A DNA stretch of 64,000 bases from Synechococcus sp. AG-679-B05 (GCA_003210795.1 QCUJ01000002.1:35359-99358), one strand, 5' to 3'. Shown: positions 1 to 8,746, counted from the first letter of the stretch. Made by a program: numbers and translations. Notes: a model not told the origin generated them from the sequence alone.

Positions 1-1454
1 GTTGCCGCTTCGCTGAGGTTGGACAGCAACCAGGGTGCAAGGCCGAGAACCAAAACACCAAGGCTCAAAGCGATCGCCGGAACCTGCTCACGCAGGGCAA
101 CACGGTCGAGGATACGGGGATTGACCACTTCGCCGGGGGCAATGGCAAGCCGTCCAAAGAAGGCGCGATTCACCAGCAGAAGGAAGTAGACCGCCGTCAG
201 TCCGGAGCCAACCATCGAAAGCAAGGTGGCGATGGGGAAGGGCTGAAGGGTGCCGCGGAAGATAAGAAATTCAGAAATGAATCCGGCCATGCCAGGGAGG
301 CCAGCACTCGCCATCACACCCACGATCATCAGCGAGCCCGTTAGCGGCAGCCCCCTCTGGGGATTGAGCAAACCACGAAGAACGTTGAGGTCGCGGGTGC
401 CGGTGCGGACGTAAACCACACCCACCATCAGGAAGAGCACTCCCGAAATCAGTGCATGGCTGACCATCTGGAACAGGGCTCCCATCAGACCCAGGGGTGT
501 TGCAGCGGCAGCTGCCAACAGCACATAGCCCATATGCCCCACTGAGCTGTAGGCCACCATCCGCTTCATGTCTGTCTGAGCGATGGCGGCTAAGGAGCCA
601 TACAACACTGAAATCGCAGCCCAGGCAGCCAGCCAGGGGGATGCCAACTGCCATGCATCCGGGAACAGGCCCATGCAGAAACGGAGAAGTCCGTAGGTGC
701 CAAGCTTCAGCAATACACCGGCCAATAACACCGACACCGGAGTGGACGCCTCGGTATGGGCATCCGGAAGCCAGGTGTGAAAAGGAAACAGTGGAATCTT
801 GATCCCGAAACCGATCAACAGAGCTCCCATCAGCACAAGCTGAGCGGTCATCCCCATTTCCCCGGCTAGAACGGGCCTCAGGCTGAAATCAATGCTGTCG
901 GTGACGAAGGCCAGCCCCAAAAAGGCCGCGAGGATCAGCACGCCAGACACGGCTGTGACGATCAGAAATTTCGTTGCGGCATAAGAACGATTCGCTCCAC
1001 CCCAGATCGCAATCAGCATCCAGAGTGGAATGAGCTCCAGCTCATAGAACAGGAAGAACAGCAGCAGGTTCTGCGCCAGGAACGCACCGTTCACGGCGGC
1101 ACTGATCACCAGCAGCAAAGCGAAGTAGATCCTCGGACGATTCTCAATCTTGCGGGAGGCGATGGCGGCCACCAGACAGAGCACGCCATTCATCAGCACC
1201 AGGGGCAGCGACAGACCATCCACCGCAAGGGCATAGTCCAGCCCGATGACATGCACCCAACGGGCCTGTTCCACCAACTGCAGTGCGGAATCGGCCGCAT
1301 CGAAGGGCAATAGCAGAGCAAAGCTGGCCACGGTCTGCACCGCCAGCACCACGATCGAGATCTCGCGCAGGCGCTCACTGGAGGGGGCTCCTGGCCAGAG
1401 CAACAACCCGAGGGCACCCAACAGTGGAATCAGAAGAAGAAGGGAGAGCAGCAT
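1..1454 (-). CDS. ndhD4: NDH-1 subunit D4-type (NdhD4), partial at window edge
   Basis: This is a multi-pass membrane protein of the proton-pumping antiporter family (complex I subunit M). It starts at the ATG at 1454 and stays open to base 1, so its C-terminus lies outside the window. The reading shows an N-terminal run of leucine-rich helices, the family signature PFHTWLPDAHTEA and the adjacent TDMKRMVAYSS segment. It lies 10 bp downstream of ndhF on the same strand. In alpha-cyanobacteria an ndhF4-ndhD4 pair next to the carboxysome operon encodes the constitutive CO2-hydrating NDH-1 complex (NDH-1MS'), in the thylakoid membrane. The D4 rather than D1/D2 assignment rests on this context, not on a diagnostic residue. 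Confidence 0.85.
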   Translation of the reverse strand, partial: MLLSLLLLIPLLGALGLLLWPGAPSSERLREISIVVLAVQTVASFALLLPFDAADSALQLVEQARWVHVIGLDYALAVDGLSLPLVLMNGVLCLVAAIASRKIENRPRIYFALLLVISAAVNGAFLAQNLLLFFLFYELELIPLWMLIAIWGGANRSYAATKFLIVTAVSGVLILAAFLGLAFVTDSIDFSLRPVLAGEMGMTAQLVLMGALLIGFGIKIPLFPFHTWLPDAHTEASTPVSVLLAGVLLKLGTYGLLRFCMGLFPDAWQLASPWLAAWAAISVLYGSLAAIAQTDMKRMVAYSSVGHMGYVLLAAAAATPLGLMGALFQMVSHALISGVLFLMVGVVYVRTGTRDLNVLRGLLNPQRGLPLTGSLMIVGVMASAGLPGMAGFISEFLIFRGTLQPFPIATLLSMVGSGLTAVYFLLLVNRAFFGRLAIAPGEVVNPRILDRVALREQVPAIALSLGVLVLGLAPWLLSNLSEAA

Positions 1455-1464
1455 CTCGGATGAA

Positions 1465-3309
1465 TCAGGTGAGGAACCAGCTCACCGAGGTGAGGAAGAG
1501 AACAATGGCCACAAGCACCGTGAGCACATAGGACTGGCTCTGACCGCTGACACTGAGCTTGAGCGAGTCAGCACTGGAGAGGGAGAAACGGGCGACTCCG
1601 TTGAGCAATCCATCCACCACCTTGCGATCAAACCAGTAGGCGAGGCGGGAGAAGGAAGCCACCACATTGACGATGGTGAGTCGGTAAAAGCGCTCGGTGT
1701 AGAAGTCGTAGGCGAGAAGGTCCTGCCACCAGCGCAGCACCGGGTTGAGCGAACGCGACCAAGCCTTGCTCAGCGGCAGCAGCGCGCCCACCACAAGACC
1801 GACCAGGCCACTGGACACCACAAGGGCTGCAGCCCAAATGGGGAAGGCCAAAAGTCCCTCCAACGATTCGAGGCGAAGCAGCATCAGTGGAGTGATTAAG
1901 ACGATCACGGAGAGGGCCACCATCGGCAAGGCCATCTGCCAGTTCACCTCGGCTGCACGCCGCGACTTGATAAGTGAGCTGCCCATGAACACATGGCGGA
2001 ACACCCGCACCAATCCAAGGGCGGTCAGGGCATTGGTGAGTAGAAAAATGGCCATGTAAGGCACCGATCGCACACTGAGCAACTCGATCGACTGCGCCAG
2101 GGCCAGGAATCCACCCAGAGGCAGGAATCCCACCAGTCCGGCCCCTCCGACGAGGAACGCGGTTGTCGTGGCTGGCATGCGGCTGCCGAGACCACCCAGC
2201 TCGGTGATGTCCTGACAGTTGGTGGAGGCAATCACTCCACCGATGCTCATCGAAAGCAAGGCCTTCGAAACGGCGTGGGTGAACAACAGCAGTAAAGCCA
2301 GCACTGGGATCTGCAGCGCAATCGCAATGAACACCAGACCCAACTGGGCCGTGGTGGAATACGAAAGGGTGCGTTTGATGTCGACCTGGGCCAGGGCCAC
2401 CAAAGACCCACCGATGGCACTGATGCTGCCGATCACCAGCATCACGCCAATGGCGATGGGCGAGAGCTGCAAAATCGGCATCACCTTGAGAAGCACGATC
2501 GCTCCGCAGGTCACCACCACCGAATTGCGAAGAATCGAGGCCGGGTTCGGCCCCTCCATCGCTTCATCAAGCCAGAGGTGCATCGGGAACTGAGCACACT
2601 TACCGGTGGGACCGGCAATCAAGCCGAGGCTCAGCAGTGTGGCCGCCAACGGCGACAGGCGGTCCTGCGCAGCCCATGCATAAAGGTCGTTGAAACCCAT
2701 CACACCGGAGTAGGCGCAGAGGGCGACCACCCCCATCAGCAGGAGCACATCACCAACTCTCTTGGTAAGAAAGGCATCACGGGCTGCGGTGACCACCAGA
2801 GGCTGGGCATACCAGAAGCCAACCAGGAGATAGGTCGACAAGGTGAGCATCTCCAGCAGGAAATAGCTCTGGAAGAGAGAGTCGCTGAGCACAACGCCGC
2901 TCATGGCGCCCTCAAAAAAGCCGAGCAAGGCGAAGAAACGAGCCAGGGCCCACTCCTTGTCCATGTACCCAAGGGAATACACCTGGGACAGCAAGCTGAG
3001 ACCTGTGATCAGCTCCAGAGCCACCAGATTGGTGAGAGACAGGCTGAAGCTGATGTTCAGCTCCAGATCAGCCACCGTGAGCCAGGGGAAGGCCAGATCC
3101 GCCGGGCCGAACTGGATCACCTGCTGAAAAATCAGGCTGCCGTGGGCAAAGGCCACGAGTGTCAGCAGGATGTTGAGGTAGGCAGCGGGCCGATGGGCAT
3201 CGCGGCGAAAGGCTCCACAGGCCCAGGGCAGGGAGACCAACATCCCGGAAAATCCGTAGAGCGGGATCAGCCAGGCGGTCTGGATGGGAAGCGAGAGCTC
3301 CGAAGTCAA
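1465..3309 (-). CDS. ndhF4: NDH-1 subunit F4-type (NdhF4), CO2-uptake complex
   Basis: This is a polytopic complex I subunit L/NdhF homologue of about 614 residues, with the family segments MHLWLDEAMEGPNPASIL and VDIKRTLSYSTTAQLG. I chose the TTG at 3309 (reading L-TSELSLPIQTAW) because it gives the usual NdhF4 length. The frame stays open further upstream to 3561, but that part overlaps csoS1E and does not look like NdhF. The ATG at 3243 is a shorter alternative. The gene follows csoS1E by 118 bp and precedes ndhD4 by 10 bp. It probably supplies the CO2-to-bicarbonate conversion module that feeds the adjacent carboxysome. Start codon uncertain; function confident. Confidence 0.88.
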   Translation of the reverse strand: MTSELSLPIQTAWLIPLYGFSGMLVSLPWACGAFRRDAHRPAAYLNILLTLVAFAHGSLIFQQVIQFGPADLAFPWLTVADLELNISFSLSLTNLVALELITGLSLLSQVYSLGYMDKEWALARFFALLGFFEGAMSGVVLSDSLFQSYFLLEMLTLSTYLLVGFWYAQPLVVTAARDAFLTKRVGDVLLLMGVVALCAYSGVMGFNDLYAWAAQDRLSPLAATLLSLGLIAGPTGKCAQFPMHLWLDEAMEGPNPASILRNSVVVTCGAIVLLKVMPILQLSPIAIGVMLVIGSISAIGGSLVALAQVDIKRTLSYSTTAQLGLVFIAIALQIPVLALLLLFTHAVSKALLSMSIGGVIASTNCQDITELGGLGSRMPATTTAFLVGGAGLVGFLPLGGFLALAQSIELLSVRSVPYMAIFLLTNALTALGLVRVFRHVFMGSSLIKSRRAAEVNWQMALPMVALSVIVLITPLMLLRLESLEGLLAFPIWAAALVVSSGLVGLVVGALLPLSKAWSRSLNPVLRWWQDLLAYDFYTERFYRLTIVNVVASFSRLAYWFDRKVVDGLLNGVARFSLSSADSLKLSVSGQSQSYVLTVLVAIVLFLTSVSWFLT

Positions 3310-3427
3310 AACGGCAAGCGGGATGGGAATCGGGCTGGTCGTTGAATAGCGGGCGAATCTAAGGGCCGGAACCGACTTGAGAGGCTCTTTGTGAACCCGA
3401 TGTAGTGCCGCCGTCGTGGTGTCTAGA

Positions 3428-3937
3428 TCAGAGGCGACGGAGTGCACCGCTGGTGGCCAGGGCAGGCTCCACTTCCTGGTGGGGGCGAGCAATGATGTGG
3501 GCGGCAACAAGGCCATCGCCGACGCGCTCACAGGCATCAGCACCGGCCCGAACCGCAGCATTCACAGCGCCTGTTTCACCGCGGACCATCACGGTGACAT
3601 AACCACCGCCAACGTATTCTCGGCAGATCAGCGTGACTTCCGCTGCCTTAGTCATGGCGTCTGCGGCCTCGATCGCCGGGACCATGCCGCGGGTTTCGAT
3701 CATGCCGAGGGCAATGCCCTGAACCGAAGGAGCTGGTGATGCCGGCGTGGGCAGCACTTTCGCTGCACCGGTGGAGCCACCTCCGGACGAGGAGGACCCC
3801 GACTTACTGGCGCTGCGTGAGGTTGTTCCACTGCTGGAAGCTGGCGTGGCCACAGGTTTCACATCCACTGTTTTGTTGGCAGCCGCGCTGCTGCTACGGG
3901 TCGTGCGGCGGCGGGGAGTGGGAGAAGGAGTGGCCAT
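3428..3937 (-). CDS. csoS1E: Carboxysome shell protein CsoS1E (BMC domain with long N-terminal tail)
   Basis: This 169-residue protein has a single BMC (Pfam00936-type) domain at about residues 74-160, nearly identical to CsoS1 of this window. Shared features include GIALGMIETRG, GGGYVTV and GADACERVGDG. It is preceded by about 72 residues rich in Ser, Thr, Ala, Pro and basic residues (PTPRRRTTRSSS), predicted disordered. The pore segment reads YVGGG where CsoS1 has FVGGG. It is the last shell gene of the operon, after csoS4B and before ndhF. CsoS1E is a known accessory shell paralogue in some marine Synechococcus and low-light Prochlorococcus; the role of its tail is not established. The T-rich stretch just before the ATG gives no clear ribosome binding site. 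Confidence 0.85.
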   Translation of the reverse strand: MATPSPTPRRRTTRSSSAAANKTVDVKPVATPASSSGTTSRSASKSGSSSSGGGSTGAAKVLPTPASPAPSVQGIALGMIETRGMVPAIEAADAMTKAAEVTLICREYVGGGYVTVMVRGETGAVNAAVRAGADACERVGDGLVAAHIIARPHQEVEPALATSGALRRL

Positions 3938-3989
3938 GGTGAGAAAAAAGTGGAAACGGAACGGAAACGGCGGAGGGTGGGGAAACTCC

Positions 3990-4241
3990 CTATCCGTCCG
4001 GATTCCAGAAATCGATGATGCCCCCGATGGTCAGATCGGTGATCACGCTGCTTTCGGGGCAGGCAAACCGGGCGGCGGAGCCGCTGGCCGTGAACACCCA
4101 GTTGCCCTCACGGGCGCCAACAGGGTCAACGGCAACGAGCTTCTTGCCCTTGTTGTTCTGAAGAATGCGCAGGTGCATGTGATCCAGACCGGAAACCCGG
4201 TAGGAGCAGACCAACGTTCCCATCACCTGCATGATCTCCAT
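3990..4241 (-). CDS. csoS4B: Carboxysome shell vertex protein CsoS4B
   Basis: This 83-residue protein of the BMV/EutN-CcmL family (Pfam03319 type) has the family pattern MGTLVCSYRVSGL near the N-terminus and the C-terminal segment TIGGIIDFW. Members form pentamers that cap the icosahedral vertices of alpha-carboxysomes. Its ATG overlaps the csoS4A stop by one base (TGATG), so the pair is translationally coupled. The C-terminus is short (FWNPDG), unlike its paralogue CsoS4A. Confidence 0.93.
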   Translation of the reverse strand: MEIMQVMGTLVCSYRVSGLDHMHLRILQNNKGKKLVAVDPVGAREGNWVFTASGSAARFACPESSVITDLTIGGIIDFWNPDG

Positions 4242-4552
4242 CAGCCCTTTGCTCCTCCGCTTGGAGTGCTGGGCGACGGAGATGGAGACGGCGCAGCGGT
4301 TTTCGGTGGGTCGGGTTCCCAGTGATCAATGATTCCCACAATGGTGAGGTCACTGGGATACGACTTGCTGCCGGCGGCCTCGCGGGCGGCAGAGCTGCTC
4401 ACGCAGATCACCCAGTCGCCTGGCTTGGCTCCAACGGCATCGACGGCAACCTTCTTGGTGCTGCCGTCCTGAACCACCTGGAGATGCTTGTGCTCGAAAT
4501 CGGGGATTCGATTGGTGGAGACGAGCGGCTTGATGACCTTGACGATGAGCAT
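4241..4552 (-). CDS. csoS4A: Carboxysome shell vertex protein CsoS4A
   Basis: This 103-residue pentameric vertex protein has LIVKVIKPLVSTNRI at the N-terminus and the conserved DLTIVGIIDHW. It ends in a proline/serine-rich tail (SPSPSPSTPS) longer than is typical for the family. I chose the ATG at 4552 because it lies 2 bp after the csoSCA stop and matches the family N-terminus; the frame is open upstream only inside csoSCA. It is paralogous to csoS4B immediately downstream. Confidence 0.93.
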   Translation of the reverse strand: MLIVKVIKPLVSTNRIPDFEHKHLQVVQDGSTKKVAVDAVGAKPGDWVICVSSSAAREAAGSKSYPSDLTIVGIIDHWEPDPPKTAAPSPSPSPSTPSGGAKG

Positions 4553-4554
4553 GA

Positions 4555-6318
4555 TCAGTGGGCCTCCTGGATCGGTGGGGCGAGGGTGGAACCGATGACC
4601 TCTGCCGGAGCCGTCTGGTTCCGGTCGCGAATGGTGAGGCAAGTGTGCAGCAAACCGTCGTTCACCAGATCGGCATAACGGGTGGCAATGGCCTGGTTGA
4701 CCCGCTGGCAGTCCGCGATGGCCCGATCGCGGGCCCCGGGCACCCGACCGGAGTAGTCGAAGCGGACCACCACCGGAATCGGCAAATCCCGCGCAACGTT
4801 CAGCCCCTTGAAGATCTTCACACCCACATCAAGGTCTGGAGCACCTTCTTCAACCGTGTCGAGATGGGCGAAGTAGGTGAGGTTGCGCAGGTGCACCTCT
4901 TTAAAACCGATACCCACTCCGATGAAGCGCTCGGCATGGCCAGCATCGGGATAGGGCGCCCCGTGCAGCTCCTGCACATAGTCGATCTGAGAGCAATTGT
5001 TCGCAAGCAGACGGGTAATGAACGTCACCATGCCCGGATCCATGGCCGCTGGTGCAGCGGACTCGACCGCTTCAGCGATCTGTGCCATGGCCTGGTCAGC
5101 GGTCATCGTGGCCGTGGCTGCATGGAGCTCCTTGGCACACAGCCAACGGTCTAACACCATTTCACTGTCGCGGGATGGCGGGTGAATGCGTATGGCATCG
5201 GTATCGGTGTCGAGCCCGATCAACAACAGATCAACGGACGCACCACAGCAGAAGCTGTTCTCGACGGCTTCGCGAAAATCGAGCAATCGCTGATGACCGG
5301 CGGACGCAGCCAGTTCGTCGTTGCTCCCGTGGGCAGCACAACCCTGGTGCTCAGGATCGAGGGAGCTGAAGTGGTAAGTGACCACTTTTAAATATCGAGT
5401 CGGTTCCGACGCGGGATTGGGCATGCCCTCGCGGTGCCGGCGATGCTCCGTTTTCACCCAGCGGTTAACCGTGTTTTCCACATCGAACATCGCCCCGGCG
5501 TGGGAGCGACGACGGACCGCACTAAAAGGGATTCGGAGGGCGTAAGCAACGGTGTGAGCCAGACGTCCGTCAGCGCAAGGACTGACGTCCAACAAATGGA
5601 TGCCGCAATCGAGCAGGAACTGTTCGAACTCCGCTGCCGCAGGGCTGCTGGACGCGCCGCCCAGAGGATCGTCCTGGAAAAATCGATCACTGAACAACCG
5701 GTGGCTTTCAAACACACACCAGGCGAACAGAGCTCTCATGTCGAGAGGTCGCACCCAAGCCTTCTGAAGAATGTGATCAGGAAGATCAAAGCCCAGTTCG
5801 GTGCGGATAAGCCGCTGAGCCTGCTCAATGAAATCAGGCTCATGCTGGAGTACGGAAACCTGCTTCAGCAGAGGGACGATGCGATCAAAACGACCTTTGA
5901 CCTGTTCTTCGTAATCCCTCAGGCAAGCATTCGCTCCGGCATTGGTCAGAGGATGCTGCCGGTGCGTGATCGGCAGAGACGACCGACTGAGATTGAACGT
6001 GGCTTTCTGACTGGAGGCTTTGTTGCGGCGGACCCAGCCGGGCTGCGTGCGAGCTGGCTCAGGGCGACGTCCGTCGGCCATGGTTCGTATACGACCACCG
6101 GACACACTGCCCAGAGACAGAGTTGCCGCCTTGCCAGACGTGGTGAGGGCTCGACGCCGCTCGAGGGCGGCACCCCGGGTGCTGACCGCAACGGCAGGTA
6201 TCTCAGTGAGGCTGTCTGCAGGAGCGGCAGCGGTGCGCTCTTGCTGCAACTGACGACGGGTGGGCGCGGTGGGTGCCGAAACACCACCGCGACGGGTCGA
6301 CATGGTGGTGCGCACCAT
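4555..6318 (-). CDS. csoSCA: Carboxysomal carbonic anhydrase CsoSCA (CsoS3)
   Basis: This 587-residue zinc carbonic anhydrase converts bicarbonate to CO2 next to Rubisco inside the carboxysome. The putative active site is C248-A-D250-G-R252, then H316 and C327; the C/D/R and H/C spacing matches the beta-like CsoSCA site (Cys173, Asp175, Arg177, His242, Cys253 in the Halothiobacillus enzyme). Residues 1-110 are basic and low-complexity and include ALERRRALTTSGK, a close copy of the first N-repeat of CsoS2. It starts 7 bp after csoS2, with AAGGGG upstream of the ATG. It is longer than the roughly 510-residue proteobacterial form because of this N-terminus. Confidence 0.93.
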   Translation of the reverse strand: MVRTTMSTRRGGVSAPTAPTRRQLQQERTAAAPADSLTEIPAVAVSTRGAALERRRALTTSGKAATLSLGSVSGGRIRTMADGRRPEPARTQPGWVRRNKASSQKATFNLSRSSLPITHRQHPLTNAGANACLRDYEEQVKGRFDRIVPLLKQVSVLQHEPDFIEQAQRLIRTELGFDLPDHILQKAWVRPLDMRALFAWCVFESHRLFSDRFFQDDPLGGASSSPAAAEFEQFLLDCGIHLLDVSPCADGRLAHTVAYALRIPFSAVRRRSHAGAMFDVENTVNRWVKTEHRRHREGMPNPASEPTRYLKVVTYHFSSLDPEHQGCAAHGSNDELAASAGHQRLLDFREAVENSFCCGASVDLLLIGLDTDTDAIRIHPPSRDSEMVLDRWLCAKELHAATATMTADQAMAQIAEAVESAAPAAMDPGMVTFITRLLANNCSQIDYVQELHGAPYPDAGHAERFIGVGIGFKEVHLRNLTYFAHLDTVEEGAPDLDVGVKIFKGLNVARDLPIPVVVRFDYSGRVPGARDRAIADCQRVNQAIATRYADLVNDGLLHTCLTIRDRNQTAPAEVIGSTLAPPIQEAH

Positions 6319-6325
6319 CAGACGA

Positions 6326-8689
6326 TCAGCCCCTTGCGCCGCCGGAGACGGTGATCAGGGATCCCTTTTCAGTGTTGCCACTCGAACCGGTGACGGGACT
6401 TACGGGCCATTCGGACTCCCCGTTGCGCTTGCGCTCGAAGGAAGACATGGCGCTCATCGGACCGGGACGGGTTGGATTACGACGGCGAGCCGAAGCACCC
6501 TCGGTACCGGTGACATGCTCACCTCGATCCCAGTCATCACCGGTGACCTTGGTGGATGAACCCTCGCCGGTCACCCGGGAAGCGGGGGCATCCTTGGGCT
6601 CGCTGACGACAGCGACGGTGGGCTGAAACTGACGTTGCTGACGGTTTTGGAATTCGCGGTTGTCGAAGCGGAATTGCTCGGTACCGGTCACCTTGCCGCC
6701 AGCCATGTCAAAAGGGCCGGTGATGCGGTTCCCCTGCTCATAGGCCGTCCCGGTCACACCCGAACGAATGTCACGCTGCTGCTGGGCAGCACGGGCTGGG
6801 GAAACGACGCTGAACCGAGTCCATGAAGCATTTTCAGGCGACACACCATGTGTATCGGTGCCAGCTGGTGCATCAGCACCACAGGCTGCTGCCAGTTGAT
6901 CAGCACCGACGTAAGGGGTTCCGGTGACCGCTTCACAAGCTCCACGCTCATCACCTGTCATGACGCCGCCAACGCCGGGTTGAATGCCGGTCATTGCAGC
7001 GGAAGGTGTTCCCGGACGCACGGGTGTGCGCTCACGGATGGCCTGAACCGCTGGGTTTCCACAGTGTTGGCCAGCCTGCTCGAGACCTGCATAGGGAGTG
7101 CCGGTGACGGCCTGGCAGCTGCCGGGCTCATCGCCGGTGACACGCTCAGAGCGGCCAGTCCGGGTACCGCTCACCACCTGATTCTTATTGGTGATGCTGA
7201 AACCGACTTTGGCGGCTTCGGGCTCTGTCTTGGACCCGCAGAATGCGTTGACCTGCTCAGCACTGACGTACTGGTCGCCTGTAACGCGATGACAGGAACC
7301 GAATTCATCGCCTGTCACAGCGGAGGAGCGGCCCACCATCGTGCCGGTGACTCCGGTGCCGGAGAGTGTGGCGGACAGGCCAACCTTGGCCGCAGGTCGG
7401 CCATCGGGTAAGGGGTCGGAACCCAGATATTGATCGCCAGTGAGATTGCGGTTGGCACCTGCTTCATCGCCGGTGACGCTGGAGGAGCGACCCACCATCA
7501 CACCGCTGACTGGACGCCCCTGTTCGGTGAGGCTGTGACCCACCTTGCGCGGCGAAGCAGTACCACCACCGCAGTAGGCAGCGGACTGGTTGGCCGAGAT
7601 GTACTCCGTACCGGTAACGGACTTGCAGGTGCCGGGCTCATCGCCGGTGACCTTCTCGGAGCGCCCCACCTCGTTACCGGTGACGCGATTGCCATGGCTG
7701 GTGGCCGTGACTCGGACCTTGGCTGGGGTTGTTGATTCAGGAGCGGTTTGACAGAAGGTCTGAAAGACCTCGGCACCCAGGTACTCCGTCCCTGTGATGG
7801 AACGGCAGGTGCTCGCCTCATTTCCGGTGGTCTTCACCGAACGGTTGGCCTGCGTGCCGGTGACTGTCTGACCTGAAGTGGTGGTGCTTTCACCAACCTT
7901 CCAATGGGCATCCGCCGCGGCAGCCTGCTTTGCGCCGTGACGATTGGGACCACTGGGACGGGTCACACCAGCGCTTTGCTTGTTGCGGGCCCCAGCCTTG
8001 GCGCGCAGTTCTCGCACCTGCTGGGCGAGTTCGCGGCTGGTGAGGTCAGGGTTGGCCTGGCGAGCCACAGCTGCGGCGCTGGTGGGCTGCTTGCCAGCCG
8101 TTTTGCCATGTTTGGCCATCGCATCACGTCGGGCGAGAACCAGTGCTCGACTGGGGTTCTCGATGGCGCGACGCTTTGGACTGGCAGAGCGTCGCTCGTT
8201 GCGACCGCTCAGCTGCAGCGTCGGGGCAGGACGTGACGACGATTGGGTTGTCTCAGCAGAACGCTTGCCGCCGCAACCGCAATCCTTGAATTCAGCAGCA
8301 ACCGGAGCAGCGGCGGATATCGACTGCTTCGCCACTTCAGATCGATTGCGATCCTTGCTTGTGTCAGCGGTCTTGCCGCGACGAGACAAAGCTTCGCGGC
8401 GCGCTAGAACCAGATCGCGACTGGGGTCACGCTTCTGCTTGACCTGGGAGCGGACAGGCGCAGCGGATGGGGTCAGGCTTGCCGAGCGTCGCGGAGAAAC
8501 AGCGACGGGCGCGGCTTGCACAGCCACATCAACCTGATTGGCATTGGCATTGGTGCGGGTTGCTCTGGAATCAGAGGCGGTCCGCACACGATTGGCACCG
8601 GCACTAACTGCGACAGAAGCTTTCTTACCGGATGTGGTGAGCGCCTTACGGCGTTCAAGTGCGAGTTCGCGACTAGAGAGTCTTGCCAT
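6326..8689 (-). CDS. csoS2: Carboxysome assembly scaffold CsoS2
   Basis: This 787-residue intrinsically disordered scaffold links Rubisco to the shell. Its N-domain (1-236) has Rubisco-binding N-repeats at 5-24, 89-108 and 179-198 and a degenerate one at 217-236, of the form LxRRxALxxxGK. The middle domain (about 263-603) holds six M-repeats built on VTGDE-x-G-x-C and C-x-x-VTGT-x-Y. Repeat 3 (384-430) lacks both cysteines. The C-domain (about 623-787) carries more VTGTE motifs and a conserved glycine-rich terminal peptide (SLITVSGGARG). A CGCG motif lies at 137-140. I see no obvious slippery-site evidence for the short isoform known from Halothiobacillus. Two hairpins separate it from cbbS. 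Confidence 0.95.
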   Translation of the reverse strand: MARLSSRELALERRKALTTSGKKASVAVSAGANRVRTASDSRATRTNANANQVDVAVQAAPVAVSPRRSASLTPSAAPVRSQVKQKRDPSRDLVLARREALSRRGKTADTSKDRNRSEVAKQSISAAAPVAAEFKDCGCGGKRSAETTQSSSRPAPTLQLSGRNERRSASPKRRAIENPSRALVLARRDAMAKHGKTAGKQPTSAAAVARQANPDLTSRELAQQVRELRAKAGARNKQSAGVTRPSGPNRHGAKQAAAADAHWKVGESTTTSGQTVTGTQANRSVKTTGNEASTCRSITGTEYLGAEVFQTFCQTAPESTTPAKVRVTATSHGNRVTGNEVGRSEKVTGDEPGTCKSVTGTEYISANQSAAYCGGGTASPRKVGHSLTEQGRPVSGVMVGRSSSVTGDEAGANRNLTGDQYLGSDPLPDGRPAAKVGLSATLSGTGVTGTMVGRSSAVTGDEFGSCHRVTGDQYVSAEQVNAFCGSKTEPEAAKVGFSITNKNQVVSGTRTGRSERVTGDEPGSCQAVTGTPYAGLEQAGQHCGNPAVQAIRERTPVRPGTPSAAMTGIQPGVGGVMTGDERGACEAVTGTPYVGADQLAAACGADAPAGTDTHGVSPENASWTRFSVVSPARAAQQQRDIRSGVTGTAYEQGNRITGPFDMAGGKVTGTEQFRFDNREFQNRQQRQFQPTVAVVSEPKDAPASRVTGEGSSTKVTGDDWDRGEHVTGTEGASARRRNPTRPGPMSAMSSFERKRNGESEWPVSPVTGSSGNTEKGSLITVSGGARG
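6878..7906. repeat. Six tandem M-repeat coding units of csoS2
   Basis: Six units of about 50 codons recur here. On the plus strand they show as repeated CCGGTGAC and CTCATCGCCGGTGAC words. They encode the CsoS2 shell-facing M-repeats. The third unit is the most diverged and lacks the cysteine codons. The DNA-level similarity makes this a likely site for repeat-number change. Confidence 0.85.
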
Positions 8690-8716
8690 GTCCGCCCAAG
8701 GATGTCGACGTGAATT

Positions 8717-8736
8717 GAAGGGACACCAGTCCCTTC
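8717..8736 (-). promoter_or_regulatory. Hairpin upstream of csoS2
   Basis: This is a perfect inverted repeat, GAAGGGAC-ACCA-GTCCCTTC, with an 8-bp stem and 4-nt loop, ending 28 bp before the csoS2 start. It may protect the 5' end of a processed csoS2 mRNA. Function is inferred. Confidence 0.5.
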
Positions 8737-8746
8737 GGAAAAACTT

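Noticed and set aside
3310-3561. N-terminal extension of NdhF to 3561
   Set aside because: It overlaps csoS1E and lacks homology-like hydrophobic sequence; a start near 3309 gives the normal length.
2578-4325. Plus-strand frames opposite ndhF, csoS1E and csoS4A
   Set aside because: No recognisable protein features and full overlap with confident genes.
6878-7906. Regular repeats that could suggest a CRISPR array
   Set aside because: Units are about 150 bp, diverged and in frame within csoS2; they encode M-repeats. No cas genes are present.
6326-8689. Programmed frameshift in csoS2 giving a short isoform
   Set aside because: No convincing slippery heptamer with following structure was seen, and most cyanobacterial csoS2 genes make one form.
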